From Pseudomonadota bacterium (lineage in GTDB: Bacteria > Bdellovibrionota > Oligoflexia > Oligoflexales > Oligoflexaceae), in contig JAKQGS010000152.1 in the NCBI GenBank assembly GCA_029556045.1, positions 1-26,698 of the forward strand: a stretch of 26,698 nt of DNA. The letters run 5' to 3'. The notes beneath the pieces are model-generated. The model had not been told where the DNA came from and searched no databases. It saw only the letters and a list, made by a program, of their open reading frames with translations. A program made the translations under genes and the position numbers. The first letter of the stretch is position 1, and every line of letters begins with the position of its first letter. This document shows positions 15,944 to 24,667 of the stretch, piece after piece.

Positions 15944-16245
15944 TTCTTCCTCCCCCAGGCATTGCCAAAGACAAATCCTCTATGCTTCCGCATGCGGGGG
16001 CGCCTTCCACTGGAAGGCATTAAACACAAAACCAAATTCGGTTTATTTTTAAAAAAGATGAGATTTTTTTTCAAAAACCAACAAAGATCCTTTTTTTCTG
16101 AGAAAATTCACCCGAGAACGTCAGCGGTAATTAAAATAATTCGCCGACGAACACCAACAAACCAGCAATTTTTATCTTAAGGTAAGAATTATTATGGGGA
16201 CGACATCATGAGAATTCTATGATGTCGTATAAAGTTATCTAAGGA
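15944..16245. other. A+T-rich non-coding interval with hairpins
   Basis: This 302-bp gap holds three palindromic sites. CCGCATGCGG is at 15988-15997. A hairpin GCCTTCC/GGAAGGC with a 3-base loop is at 16002-16018. A 10-bp-stem hairpin lies at 16200-16228 (separate entry). The middle (16019-16180) is rich in A and T tracts, including AAACC/GGTTT around AAATTC. It probably contains the promoter of the small gene ending at 15644, but no clear -35/-10 pair was found. Confidence 0.5.
16200..16228. other. Nested palindrome hairpin downstream of RNA methyltransferase gene
   Basis: ACGACATCAT (16200-16209) and ATGATGTCGT (16219-16228) form a perfect 10-bp inverted repeat around a G plus the 8-bp palindrome AGAATTCT. 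It lies 18 bases past the stop of the minus-strand gene at 16246. No T-tract follows on either strand, so an operator or RNA-processing site is as likely as a terminator. Confidence 0.55.
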
Positions 16246-17073
16246 TTAACGAGAAGTTTCTTTGGAGGATTTTGCAGTACGCTGTCGCAAACTTTCATAG
16301 AGTATAACAGCTCCTGCCACTGAAACATTCAGGGAATCGGCCACACCACACATCGGTATAACGACTTTATGAACTTCAGGTCGGTCCCAATAAGAACTAA
16401 GGCCGTGCGCTTCACTTCCCAACACGACAGCCAAAGGCCCAGTGCAATCGATAGTAAAATAAGACTCGGCTCCATAAGGAGATGCTGCTATCCACTGGCA
16501 GCCCATGGTGACGCCCAATCGATAAGCCTGCTCTGGTTCCATTATGAAAAATGGCACCGTCAAAATCGTCCCCAAGCTCGCACGGATGGCGTTGGGATTG
16601 TATGGATCGGCACCTTTTCCCGTAAGAATGACCGCATCGACTCCGGCGGCGTCAGCAGTGCGGAAAAGAGCTCCCACGTTACCGGGTTTTTCCACCTCCT
16701 CCAATACCAGCAACAATGGATTACTACCGGTGATGCGCAGATTTTCCGGGCCATGCCGCCGCTGTTGCAAAACACCGACCAGTCCGTCCGAACCCTCACG
16801 CATCACCAACTTTTCAAAAACCACCTCGGACACTTCCAGGAGGGCGGGCGAATTGTCGTGCCGAGTGGTCTCGTCAATAAATAACCGGCCCTCTGAAGTC
16901 AGTAGCGACGGGCAGTAGAACAATTCACTCAACTGATAGCCCGACCGGTATCCACGCTCCAATTCACGATACCCCTCCACCAAAAAGGTCCCCGCACGCC
17001 TTCGTTCACGGGCATCACGTAATTTTACCGTGGCTTTAATGCGGGGATTTTGAGGGCTTTCTATACGGACCAT
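16246..17073 (-). CDS. SpoU/TrmH-family RNA 2'-O-methyltransferase
   Basis: This is a second, distinct SpoU/TrmH enzyme of 275 residues. An L30e-like N-terminal substrate-binding domain (RIKATVKLRDARERR, FLVEGYRELE) is followed by the SPOUT knot domain. Motifs are EEVEKPGNVGALFR (125-138), GSEAHGLS (219-226) and PMCGVADSLNVSVAG (240-254). The N-terminal form is typical of the TsnR/RlmB-like rRNA group. It starts 6 bases after the stop of the upstream methyltransferase gene, so it is the last gene of the nuoA-nuoH-methyltransferase run. A hairpin at 16200-16228 lies after its stop. Confidence 0.9.
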   Translation of the reverse strand: MVRIESPQNPRIKATVKLRDARERRRAGTFLVEGYRELERGYRSGYQLSELFYCPSLLTSEGRLFIDETTRHDNSPALLEVSEVVFEKLVMREGSDGLVGVLQQRRHGPENLRITGSNPLLLVLEEVEKPGNVGALFRTADAAGVDAVILTGKGADPYNPNAIRASLGTILTVPFFIMEPEQAYRLGVTMGCQWIAASPYGAESYFTIDCTGPLAVVLGSEAHGLSSYWDRPEVHKVVIPMCGVADSLNVSVAGAVILYESLRQRTAKSSKETSR

Positions 17074-17079
17074 AGGGAT

Positions 17080-17958
17080 TCATTCCCGCGTAAACAAGCA
17101 ATAGGTTCCACTGGGCAGATGCCTCTGGTTTCCTAATTCAGGGATCAGCATTTCCCCTGCCGAAAAACGACCCCTGGCGTGACCCACGATAGGAAGAAGT
17201 AGATTTTTCATGCCTTCGGGAGTGTAACCATGGGAGTGAGCACTGAGCAATATAAAGGCAAAATCCGGTGCCAGAATTTCCTTCAGCTGATCCAGGAGCC
17301 CGTTCAAATGTTCTTCGATTTTCCAGGACTCTCCTTTGGTGCCCCTGCCAAAACTTGGGGGGTCCAGAATAATACCCTGGTAGCGGGATCCCCGTCGAAC
17401 TTCACGGGCAACAAATTTTTGCACATCATCCAAAATCCAGCGAATCGGTAGTTCACCAGGACCATTCAAAGAGGCATTTTCCCGCGCCCAGGCCACACTG
17501 GTTTTGGAGGCATCAACATGAACACACTGAGCCCCAGCCAGCGCAGCGGCAATAGTGGATCCTCCTGTATAGGCAAACAGATTTAAGACTGACATCGTGG
17601 AGCGGGAGGTCCGCGCTTTCGCAATGATCTCCTGCAGCTGCAACCAATTGGCTGCCTGCTCCGCAAAAATCCCTAAGTGACCAAAGTCCGTCAATTCCAT
17701 GCGGAAAATTATCCCGGAAACGTTGATGTTCCAGGATTTTTCCATGCGTTTATTGACAATGGACCATTTGCCTTCTCCCCCAGAGAATCGGGTGAAAAAA
17801 GCGTCTACTTTTTTCCATTCATCGGGAGGGAGGGTAGGACGCCAGACCGCTTGGGGTGATGGTCTGGAGATACGGTAAGGACCAACTTGCTCAAGCTTAT
17901 TAAAGTCACCGGAGTCGATGAGCTCGTATGTTTTCAATCCGGTCAATGCCTGGTCCAT
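17080..17958 (-). CDS. Class I SAM-dependent methyltransferase (RlmI/RlmK-like)
   Basis: The 292-residue protein belongs to the SAM-dependent methyltransferase family that includes RlmI and the RlmK half of RlmKL, which make m5C or m7G in 23S rRNA. Motif I is NLFAYTGG (126-133), followed by the acidic D149 (HVDAS) and the signature DPPSFGRG (199-206). It lacks the N-terminal PUA domain of RlmI, so the substrate is uncertain. Its ATG lies inside the end of nuoH (16-bp overlap), so it is translationally coupled to a respiratory-complex gene, which is unusual. The family call is firm; the substrate is inferred. Confidence 0.85.
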   Translation of the reverse strand: MDQALTGLKTYELIDSGDFNKLEQVGPYRISRPSPQAVWRPTLPPDEWKKVDAFFTRFSGGEGKWSIVNKRMEKSWNINVSGIIFRMELTDFGHLGIFAEQAANWLQLQEIIAKARTSRSTMSVLNLFAYTGGSTIAAALAGAQCVHVDASKTSVAWARENASLNGPGELPIRWILDDVQKFVAREVRRGSRYQGIILDPPSFGRGTKGESWKIEEHLNGLLDQLKEILAPDFAFILLSAHSHGYTPEGMKNLLLPIVGHARGRFSAGEMLIPELGNQRHLPSGTYCLFTRE

Positions 17959-19016
17959 GTAATCACAGCGGCTGTCACAATCACGTTTACCAGACCCAAG
18001 GGCAGCATAAACTTCCAGCCCAAGGCCATGAGTTGATCATAACGAAACCGTGGCAACGTCCAACGCACCCATACGTACATCCACATGAAGAATGCAGCTT
18101 TTAAAAGAGTAATTCCTACGCCAATCATCGAGGCAATGAATGTACTTCCCCCCACCAATGACACCAGCGTATCGTAGGAAACAAATGGGATCTGCCATCC
18201 GCCAAAAAAAACGATGGAAGCCAAACAGGACATCGTAAACATCGCGACATATTCCGCAAAGAAAAATGCGGCGAACTTGGTGGTGCCAAATTCGGTATGA
18301 AAGCCAGCAACAATTTCGCTTTCCCCTTCCGCCAGATCGAAAGGAGCCCGATTGGTTTCCGCAAACATGCAGATAAAAAATAGAACAAAGGAGATCGGAG
18401 CCAAAACGACGCCCCAGACCTGGTCCTGTTTCATGACAATCTCATTTAGGTCCAAGGTGCCATATAACAGTACGATGGGAATCATGGATAACCCCAGTGG
18501 AATCTCATAACTGATCATTTGGGCACAGGAGCGAATGGCCCCAAGCAGTGAGAACTTATTATTGCTTGCCCACCCAGCCAAGGACAGACCATAAACGCCA
18601 AGACTGGCAAAGGCAAAAATCATCAGAAAGCCGACATCGAGATTGATGATGCTTAACGGGATCGTGACACCGTTCCAATCGAATGGGTGACCAAAGGGGA
18701 TCGCCCCAATGGTGACGAACGCTGGGATAATAAAGATCACGGGCGAAAGGTGGAAAAACGTCTTATTGGCACCATCCGGTACGATTTCTTCTTTAAAAAT
18801 AAGTTTCAGAGCATCTGCCGTTGCCTGCATCAGACCGAAGATTCGCCATTTAAAGATACCGACGCGGTTGGGACCTACTCGTCGCTGCATCATGGCGGGA
18901 CCGCGGCGTTCAACCCACAACATAATGGGTGGAATCTGCAAACAGATAAGGGCCACGACGACGACCTTAATGAGCATCGCCACCAGTTCAACTGTTGATT
19001 CCTGATTCAATCCCAC
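17943..19016 (-). CDS. nuoH: NADH-quinone oxidoreductase subunit H (NuoH)
   Basis: NuoH (ND1) is a polytopic inner-membrane subunit of complex I that helps form the quinone chamber. The 357-residue product has about eight helices and family motifs ERRGPAMMQRRVGPNRVG, ADALKLIFKEE and ETNRAPFDLAEGESEIVAG. The open frame runs back into nuoA to 19100. The GTG at 19016 fits best: GGAG lies seven bases upstream and the resulting N-terminus aligns in length with E. coli NuoH. A TTG at 19010 is an alternative. It overlaps the nuoA end by about 10 bases. No other nuo gene is next to it. Confidence 0.92.
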   Translation of the reverse strand: MGLNQESTVELVAMLIKVVVVALICLQIPPIMLWVERRGPAMMQRRVGPNRVGIFKWRIFGLMQATADALKLIFKEEIVPDGANKTFFHLSPVIFIIPAFVTIGAIPFGHPFDWNGVTIPLSIINLDVGFLMIFAFASLGVYGLSLAGWASNNKFSLLGAIRSCAQMISYEIPLGLSMIPIVLLYGTLDLNEIVMKQDQVWGVVLAPISFVLFFICMFAETNRAPFDLAEGESEIVAGFHTEFGTTKFAAFFFAEYVAMFTMSCLASIVFFGGWQIPFVSYDTLVSLVGGSTFIASMIGVGITLLKAAFFMWMYVWVRWTLPRFRYDQLMALGWKFMLPLGLVNVIVTAAVITWTRH

Positions 19017-19360
19017 TCCAAAGCTCCCCGTTTCCAGACGTAGACGTAGCCAAGAAATAAAATGAAGATAAATATCACGCCTTCGATAAAACCAAACCAC
19101 CCCAACTGATCGTAGGTTTTAGCCCAAAGGTAGAGAAAAACAGTTTCAATATCGAAAAGTATGAATAGGATGGCCGTCATGTAAAACTTGACGCTCATCC
19201 TCTCCTTGCCACCCGTAACCCGAGGCACACCGGACTCTACCGGTTCATTCTTTTCTTTACTGGGTTTTTTAGGGCCGAGAAGGGCAGCCAGACCGCTCAG
19301 GGCGCCCCCAATAACCAACGCCACAACCATTAGAACTACGACAGGCAAATAGGGATTCAT
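19007..19360 (-). CDS. nuoA: NADH-quinone oxidoreductase subunit A (NuoA)
   Basis: NuoA (ND3) is a three-helix membrane subunit of complex I. The 117-residue product has helices at about 5-28, 60-80 and 88-110. The loop motif ESGVPRV and the stretch KFYMTAILFILFDIETVFLY with its conserved acidic residues identify the family. It is followed by overlapping nuoH instead of nuoB. The ribosome site is weak: AAAAGGA lies about 14 bases before the ATG. Confidence 0.94.
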   Translation of the reverse strand: MNPYLPVVVLMVVALVIGGALSGLAALLGPKKPSKEKNEPVESGVPRVTGGKERMSVKFYMTAILFILFDIETVFLYLWAKTYDQLGWFGFIEGVIFIFILFLGYVYVWKRGALEWD

Positions 19361-19420
19361 GGCAGCACAGATATCCTTTTTTTATATCGGCAGACCGTAC
19401 TAGAAGCTCCAAAACCAACG

Positions 19421-19449
19421 TGCCTGGTCAGGATAATCCGAACCAGGCA
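19421..19449 (-). terminator. Probable terminator after ald
   Basis: TGCCTGGT (19421-19428) and ACCAGGCA (19442-19449) form an 8-bp stem; the loop carries a further GGA/TCC pairing. On the minus strand it follows the ald stop by 11 bases and leads into GTTGGTTTTGG, a moderate T-rich run. It separates ald from nuoA. Confidence 0.65.
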
Positions 19450-19460
19450 ACGTGTCATCA

Positions 19461-20567
19461 TCAGACTTTATATTCGTTGTAGGGCAATTCCAGAGCTTCA
19501 GCAACAGCACGGTGAGTCACCTTGCCCTGGAAGGTATTGAGACCCTTCATCAGAGCGCGGGAGTCTTTCATGGCGCCTTTGAGGCCCTTATTGGCCAGTT
19601 CCAGCGCATATCGCAGAGTAACATTGGTCAATGCGTAGGTGGAGGTTTTGGGTACGTCGCCGGGTATGTTAGTCACACCGTAGTGAATCACGTCTTCCGC
19701 CACATAAGTGGGATCATCATGGGTTGTGGGCTTGATGGTTTCAATGCAACCACCTTGATCAATCGCAACATCGACAACGACGGAGCCTTTTTCCATCGTG
19801 CGCACCATTTCACGGGTCACCAGACAGGGAGCCTTGGCACCTGTTATCAAAACCGCACCAACCACGAGATCAGACTCAGCCACCGCTTGCGCAATATTCT
19901 CCGGATTGGACATCATCGTATCGGCGTCGGTACCGAAAATGTCGTCAAGGTAGGCCAGACGCTGAGCATTGACATCAAGAATTGTGACACGAGCACCCAA
20001 ACCAATGGCCATTTTTGCCGAATTGATCCCGACAACGCCACCACCGATAATCGCCACGCGACCGCGACGAACACCGGGTACGCCACCAAGCAGCAGACCT
20101 TTGCCACCTTTATGCTTTTGCAGGCACTGGGCACCCACTTGAACAGCCATGCGCCCGGCCACTTCACTCATGGGAGTTAAAAGAGGTAAAGAAGCATTAT
20201 CCAGCTCGATGGTTTCGTAGGCGATGGCAGACACGCCGCGGTTGACCAATTCATGGCCCAGTTCCACGGCTGCCGCAAGGTGCAGGTAGGTGTACAGGAT
20301 TTGCCCGTCGCGCATTTTGGCGAATTCTTCTTTGATGGGCTCTTTTACTTTCATGATCATTTCGGATTGAGCCCAAACCTCATCGGCGGTTTCAATCAGG
20401 GTTGCGCCCGCGGCACGGTATTTTTCATCGGTGATACCAGCACCAAGTCCGGCCCCTTTTTGAATCAAGACCTTGTGTCCCGCTTGCGTCAGGACCTGTA
20501 CGCCACCTGGTACAGCGGCAACACGATTCTCGCGGTTTTTAACTTCTTTTGGCACACCGATAATCAT
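19461..20567 (-). CDS. ald: Alanine dehydrogenase
   Basis: Ald interconverts L-alanine with pyruvate and ammonia using NAD. The 368-residue length is standard. Residues matching the characterised M. tuberculosis enzyme are K75 (KVKEP), H96 (YLHLA) and D270 (DVAIDQGG). The NAD-binding glycine motif is IIGGGVVG (173-180). The ATG at 20567 has TGAGGT upstream. It lies 66 bases downstream of the metallo-hydrolase gene on the same strand and ends at a terminator. The role is amino-acid catabolism or ammonia assimilation; NAD regeneration under low oxygen is possible by analogy. Confidence 0.97.
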   Translation of the reverse strand: MIIGVPKEVKNRENRVAAVPGGVQVLTQAGHKVLIQKGAGLGAGITDEKYRAAGATLIETADEVWAQSEMIMKVKEPIKEEFAKMRDGQILYTYLHLAAAVELGHELVNRGVSAIAYETIELDNASLPLLTPMSEVAGRMAVQVGAQCLQKHKGGKGLLLGGVPGVRRGRVAIIGGGVVGINSAKMAIGLGARVTILDVNAQRLAYLDDIFGTDADTMMSNPENIAQAVAESDLVVGAVLITGAKAPCLVTREMVRTMEKGSVVVDVAIDQGGCIETIKPTTHDDPTYVAEDVIHYGVTNIPGDVPKTSTYALTNVTLRYALELANKGLKGAMKDSRALMKGLNTFQGKVTHRAVAEALELPYNEYKV

Positions 20568-20633
20568 GGAAACCTCATAAACAACGAAGGTTTGAAAATA
20601 AGATGATAGCTGTCAGTGATACGTGAGCCGGCT

Positions 20634-21413
20634 TTAGACGTCAATCGTCATTCCATCATAGGCAAACTCCACCCCAGGGTGCAGTCGGTGGCTGTCCCTT
20701 AAGTAGTCGACTTCATGGGCCAAATGCGTCAAAATCCCCCGTCGAACCCCCAGTTGCTGAAAGAGTTCCATGGTTTCTGGAATAACATTGTGGGTACCAT
20801 GGGAGCCAAAATGAATGCCGCTGGCGATCATGGTGTCCAGCTCTCCTCTCCATGCCCTGACTTGATCTTCAGTAAACCCTTTAAAATCAGTGACATATGC
20901 AAACCTACCGATTTTGTAACCCCAGGTGCGCACATGACCATGCGGCAGGATTATCGGTTCGATCTTTAGTTCACCAATCCGCCAGGGACTGTCGGGCACT
21001 GTTGTCAGGGAAATTTGAGGCTTAGCCCCATGATATCCCGTCTCACTGAAAGCATAGGCAAACCGATTGCGGAAATCCGCTTCATGATCTTTCCCCACAT
21101 AACAGGTAATAGGAACTTTTCGGGAAAAATAGAATGCCCGCAGGTCATCAAAACCATGACAGTGATCCGCATGGGTATGGGTATACAGGACCGCATCCAA
21201 CTGTGTTATCTCTGCCTTTAGAACCTGTAATCGAAATTCCGGAGAGGTGTCGATCACCAGCGTGGTACCTCCGCTGCGGGAGCGTATGGCAACGGAAGCC
21301 CGGGTTCTTTGATTCCGGGGTTCATCGCTAGTGCACACCGAACAGCTGCAGCCAATTACCGGCACTCCGGTGGACGTTCCACTGCCCAGCACTGTCACGT
21401 TGATCGCATCCAT
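20634..21413 (-). CDS. MBL-fold metallo-hydrolase (PhnP-like)
   Basis: The 259-residue protein has the metallo-beta-lactamase fold. Metal ligands lie in HTHADH (79-84), and later in HGHVRTWG, VTDFKG and LTHLAH. An N-terminal CSCSVC cysteine cluster (22-27) is typical of the PhnP/RNase Z-related branch, which hydrolyses cyclic phosphodiesters. No phn genes are near, so a PhnP role is not supported by context; related proteins are widely annotated only as hydrolases. ATG 21413 is chosen over the upstream opening because GGCGGGA precedes it and homologues begin near this point. Confidence 0.88.
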   Translation of the reverse strand: MDAINVTVLGSGTSTGVPVIGCSCSVCTSDEPRNQRTRASVAIRSRSGGTTLVIDTSPEFRLQVLKAEITQLDAVLYTHTHADHCHGFDDLRAFYFSRKVPITCYVGKDHEADFRNRFAYAFSETGYHGAKPQISLTTVPDSPWRIGELKIEPIILPHGHVRTWGYKIGRFAYVTDFKGFTEDQVRAWRGELDTMIASGIHFGSHGTHNVIPETMELFQQLGVRRGILTHLAHEVDYLRDSHRLHPGVEFAYDGMTIDV

Positions 21414-21646
21414 TTTGAATCCCGCCTGTTCTCTATCCTTACCATATGTCAAATTATCGAATTTATCCGCTTATTTAAAGCAAAGTTCTCGACCCTACCC
21501 ATTTTCAAATTTCACTCGTAGGCCCCCAATATTATTCGACTATACTGGGCAGCTAAATATTCGAAACCTGAGGCCGAACCCTTTATTAAAGGAAAAATGA
21601 GGAATTTGGCGCTTGTGCCCGACATTCTTTTCCGACAGGTGATTTT

Positions 21647-22045
21647 ATGAAAAACAGTGCGGCCCTTAACCTATCCATATCTGAAAAACGAAGCCACGAG
21701 AGAATTATCGCATCCGCCCACCTGGAACTGGAGCTGCAACCGATCGCCGGTGGTACCCGCTACCCCTTTGAAACCATCAATCTAAGTAAAGGAGGATTCC
21801 TAATCCAGGGAGACCCTTCCCGCAGTTATCCATTTACCTCGTCCTCGATTCTCAGCGTATGGATATATCCCAACAAGACCCGACAAGAACCCATTCAACT
21901 GCTGGCTTGCCCTGTGCGTAAAAGCGAAAAAAATGAAATAGCATTAAAGATTGTACAAATTGACCCCGACAATAAAAACAAGTTATATGCATTCATTGAC
22001 GATCTTATTCACCTGCTGGGCCCCCACCCCGAGGTTCCTTTTTAA
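21647..22045 (+). CDS. PilZ-domain protein (probable c-di-GMP receptor)
   Basis: This 132-residue protein is a single PilZ domain. It carries both c-di-GMP-binding motifs: RxxxR as RSHER (near residue 16) and [D/N]xSxxG as NLSKGG (near residue 46). Such stand-alone PilZ proteins act as c-di-GMP effectors for motility, polysaccharide or development. ATG 21647 has AGGTGA upstream. The aspartate kinase start follows 14 bases after its stop, so the two genes may be cotranscribed. The 233-bp divergent spacer upstream contains CCTTTATTAAAGG (21580-21592) and no clear -35/-10 pair. Confidence 0.85.
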   Translation: MKNSAALNLSISEKRSHERIIASAHLELELQPIAGGTRYPFETINLSKGGFLIQGDPSRSYPFTSSSILSVWIYPNKTRQEPIQLLACPVRKSEKNEIALKIVQIDPDNKNKLYAFIDDLIHLLGPHPEVPF

Positions 22046-22059
22046 CAACACAGGTCACC

Positions 22060-23268
22060 GTGGCGCTCATTGTACAAAAATTTGGTGGTACCTCCGTCGG
22101 CACAATCGCGCGCATCAAAACGGTAGCATCCCACATACAGCAGACTGTGCAACAGGGGCACAGAGTGGTCGCCGTGGTGAGTGCCATGGGTAGTCAGACC
22201 GATGACCTTCTGGATTTGGCCTTTGCTATCAGCCCCCATCCACCAGCCAGAGAAGTGGACATGCTGCTCACCGTAGGGGAGCGCATCACGATGTCACTTT
22301 TGAGCATGGCTTTGCATGAGTTGCAGATTTCATCACAATCATTGACCGGCTCCCAAAGCGGAATTCTCACGGATCACCATCACGGCAATGCGCGCATCGA
22401 AAAAATTTTAGGAAATCGCGTGTGGGATGCCTTGGGCAACCGCCAAGTGGTCATTGTCGCGGGCTTTCAGGGGATGAGTCCCACCAGTAAAGAGATAACG
22501 ACCCTGGGACGAGGAGGATCGGATCTGACGGCCCTGGCCTTGGCTCACTGCCTTCACGCCGACAGCTGTGTGATATACAAAGATGTGGACGGTATATGCA
22601 CAGCGGACCCCCGCCTGGCTCCTGATGCCCGCGTATTACCGGCATTAAGCTGGGATACGCTGTTGGAGCTGACCTGGTGTGGCGCCGGGGTTGTCCATGC
22701 CCGAGCTGCTCACCTGGCCAAAAAATTCAGTATCCCGCTTGAAATCCGTTCAAGTTTCAACTTTAAACACCCTGGTACCTGCATCGAAGGAGCGAACACC
22801 ATGGAATCACCGCAGGTTATTGCCCTTGCGCACAAAGACAAACAGACCTTCCTTAGTCTTCGCACCGCTGGATCGCTCTCGCTGTTACCGGAAAATCTCA
22901 CATGGTTGTGGCAGAAAGGTGAATCTCCCCTCATGGCCCAGGAAATCCGGGATGCCGATGGTTGTACCCTTAACCAGATCATGAGCAGCACCCTGAGCGC
23001 TGGTCTCCAGGATCATTTGGCAGCATATTTGAAGCAAAAAAATGAACACCTCGTTACCCTGGCTGAGCGAAGGGATTTGGCGACGATTTCCGTCATTGGT
23101 GAGGGATTTTCGCAGAGCCCGGAAACCGTTGCTAGGGTGTTACGTGCCATGCCTACAGAACCTGTTTTTCTGGAAACCAAGAACACCGCAATTAATATCG
23201 GCTTACCGGAAACGGCGCTGGAATCCAGCATCAAATCCTTGCATGCCGCTCTACTTGAGGCCCATTAG
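22060..23268 (+). CDS. lysC: Aspartate kinase
   Basis: Aspartate kinase makes aspartyl-4-phosphate, the first step to lysine, threonine, methionine and diaminopimelate. The 402-residue product has KFGGTS (7-12), the catalytic-site VGERITM, the TLGRGGSD nucleotide/substrate loop and KDVDGICTADPR. The C-terminal part (about 260-402) matches the regulatory ACT region, including ISVIGEGFSQSPETVARVL; the first ACT repeat looks divergent, so feedback control may differ. The start is GTG at 22060 with a modest AGGT site. The last 18 bases overlap the convergent gene at 23251. Confidence 0.93.
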   Translation: MALIVQKFGGTSVGTIARIKTVASHIQQTVQQGHRVVAVVSAMGSQTDDLLDLAFAISPHPPAREVDMLLTVGERITMSLLSMALHELQISSQSLTGSQSGILTDHHHGNARIEKILGNRVWDALGNRQVVIVAGFQGMSPTSKEITTLGRGGSDLTALALAHCLHADSCVIYKDVDGICTADPRLAPDARVLPALSWDTLLELTWCGAGVVHARAAHLAKKFSIPLEIRSSFNFKHPGTCIEGANTMESPQVIALAHKDKQTFLSLRTAGSLSLLPENLTWLWQKGESPLMAQEIRDADGCTLNQIMSSTLSAGLQDHLAAYLKQKNEHLVTLAERRDLATISVIGEGFSQSPETVARVLRAMPTEPVFLETKNTAINIGLPETALESSIKSLHAALLEAH

Positions 23269-24072
23269 TACTCCCAGACTGACACCATAATTGTTGGAAT
23301 TCTGCAGACGGATGAAAGATCCAGAAATATAGGGACGCCATTCGCCAATCGTCCACAGCATAGCCGCCTCACCGCGCATCACAAAACCCATACCGGGAAA
23401 TATCCGCCCGTCCGCAACCTCCTTAACATCCCGACCACTTCCAGTAGAAGCCGAGACATTGGCGAATCCAAGACCGAGATCACCGCGGAAAGACATTTCA
23501 CGGTTGCGAAAGCCGGTGTAGGAAACCCCTCCCAGTGCGCCAATCACCGACATGGAGATGGTATCTTCATTGATGGCCTCTTCCGTGATGGTGGCATTCC
23601 CCTTGCCGGAGATAAAGAACCCCTGACCGAAGACAAAAATCCCATTCTGCCACAACCATTCCATAAAGCCATCCAGCTGAAAGCCCAGAAAGCCCTCTCC
23701 GACCCCCAGACTCACCAATCCGAGGCTCCCGCCAACAGACTGCTCTGCGCCTTTTTTCAAGACCTTAAAATATTTGGTCGGCGCATCGTACTCCTCATCC
23801 TTAATCATCTCCAAATTGTGACTTCGTAAAATCGGACCATATTTCTTTTTAATTTCAACAACTCTGATGCGCCCCTTGAGATTCTTCACCTCCCCCATCG
23901 CCACCAAATCGCCATCTTCGCTGAAAATACCCACTTTATCGCCAATGGTCAGACGAGTCGTATCCACTTCACACAAGTTTTGGGCTTTGTTGCATTTGAC
24001 CTTATAGGCCAAAGCCGGGCAGGCCATGAAAAGTACGACAAGTGGGATAGCTGCGCGAATCAATGACAACAT
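23251..24072 (-). CDS. Exported beta-rich protein, possible outer-membrane barrel
   Basis: The 273-residue product begins with a clear signal peptide (IRAAIPLVVLFMACPALA). Residues about 30-95 contain a Cys pair (CNKAQNLC) and strand-rich segments with the form of an SH3-like module (TIGDKVGIFSEDGDLVAMGEV). The second half is Gly-rich with alternating hydrophobics (GGSLGLVSLGVGEGFLGFQL, GDLGLGFANVSAS), ending GVSLGVLMGLK, which fits an outer-membrane barrel. Function is unknown. The ATG at 24072 is chosen because GAGGA lies just upstream; a GTG at 24084 would place this site inside the gene. It converges with lysC, overlapping by 18 bases. Confidence 0.75.
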   Translation of the reverse strand: MLSLIRAAIPLVVLFMACPALAYKVKCNKAQNLCEVDTTRLTIGDKVGIFSEDGDLVAMGEVKNLKGRIRVVEIKKKYGPILRSHNLEMIKDEEYDAPTKYFKVLKKGAEQSVGGSLGLVSLGVGEGFLGFQLDGFMEWLWQNGIFVFGQGFFISGKGNATITEEAINEDTISMSVIGALGGVSYTGFRNREMSFRGDLGLGFANVSASTGSGRDVKEVADGRIFPGMGFVMRGEAAMLWTIGEWRPYISGSFIRLQNSNNYGVSLGVLMGLK

Positions 24073-24184
24073 GACGGTCCTCACTGTATGGAATGTGTTG
24101 ATTTTATTTTACAAACAGTAGTGAAGAATTGCATCAAATCTTTTGAAAATGGGCGGGCGCTGGTGCTGGATACTTTAGTGAGTC

Positions 24185-24667
24185 TTAGTCGGACTTGCCG
24201 GAACTTTCTCGAAGATGTCGCGAAAGTCGCTCACGCATTGCCTCATCCAACTCCACGACAGTCATGCCCTCATCCTGCGCTCCCGCCAAGACCTGCATTG
24301 CTTTCATGTATGGCAGCCGAGACCGATCTTTTGGCATCATCCTGAGGATATCGGGTAATGTCATCCAACTGGATGGGGCTATGAAACCACTAGATTCCGC
24401 CAGGGTTGCCACAAACAGGGTGCAGAATCGACCGTCTTCCGCCACCAGACTGTCTTTAAAACAGGCCAAAATTTTAACAGCACCATGCAACCCACCGCGG
24501 TCGAGATGCTGCTCAACAATCTGGGTAATCTGCATCTCTTCGCTAAATCCATGGACAATCTCAATCGACAGTCCAAAACCGTGTGTTACCGAACCGTTGG
24601 GAAAACGAAAAAAACCGGCTTCATCCCGGCAGGCCACCAGCAAAATGTGAGTCCCTATCTCTGTCAT
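24185..24667 (-). CDS. Possible degenerate Nudix-fold protein next to MglA-like GTPase
   Basis: No firm family call. The 160-residue protein has a layout like a Nudix domain: strand THILLVACRDE, the segment FFRFPNGSVTHGF in the place of the Gly-rich Nudix loop, a helix with SEE, then CTLFVATLAE and SSWMTLPDILRMMPKDRSRL, which resembles the end of Nudix proteins. The catalytic Nudix box (GX5EX7REUXEEXGU) is not present, so if the fold is right the enzyme is inactive or binding-only. Its ATG overlaps the MglA-like stop by 4 bases, which indicates coupled expression and probably a shared complex. The annotation is tentative. Confidence 0.45.
   Translation of the reverse strand: MTEIGTHILLVACRDEAGFFRFPNGSVTHGFGLSIEIVHGFSEEMQITQIVEQHLDRGGLHGAVKILACFKDSLVAEDGRFCTLFVATLAESSGFIAPSSWMTLPDILRMMPKDRSRLPYMKAMQVLAGAQDEGMTVVELDEAMRERLSRHLRESSGKSD

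Noticed and set aside
15630..16010. A 126-codon minus-strand frame overlapping the small membrane-protein gene
   Set aside because: The competing frame 15644-15943 has a near-perfect ribosome site and a sensible membrane-anchored product; this one has neither.
19017..19100. N-terminal extension of nuoH into nuoA
   Set aside because: The extra 28 residues are basic, out of keeping with the family N-terminus, and lie inside nuoA; the GTG at 19016 gives the family length.
19452..20180. A 242-codon plus-strand frame opposite ald
   Set aside because: His/Thr-rich, no ribosome site or family match, and wholly antisense to a clear alanine dehydrogenase.
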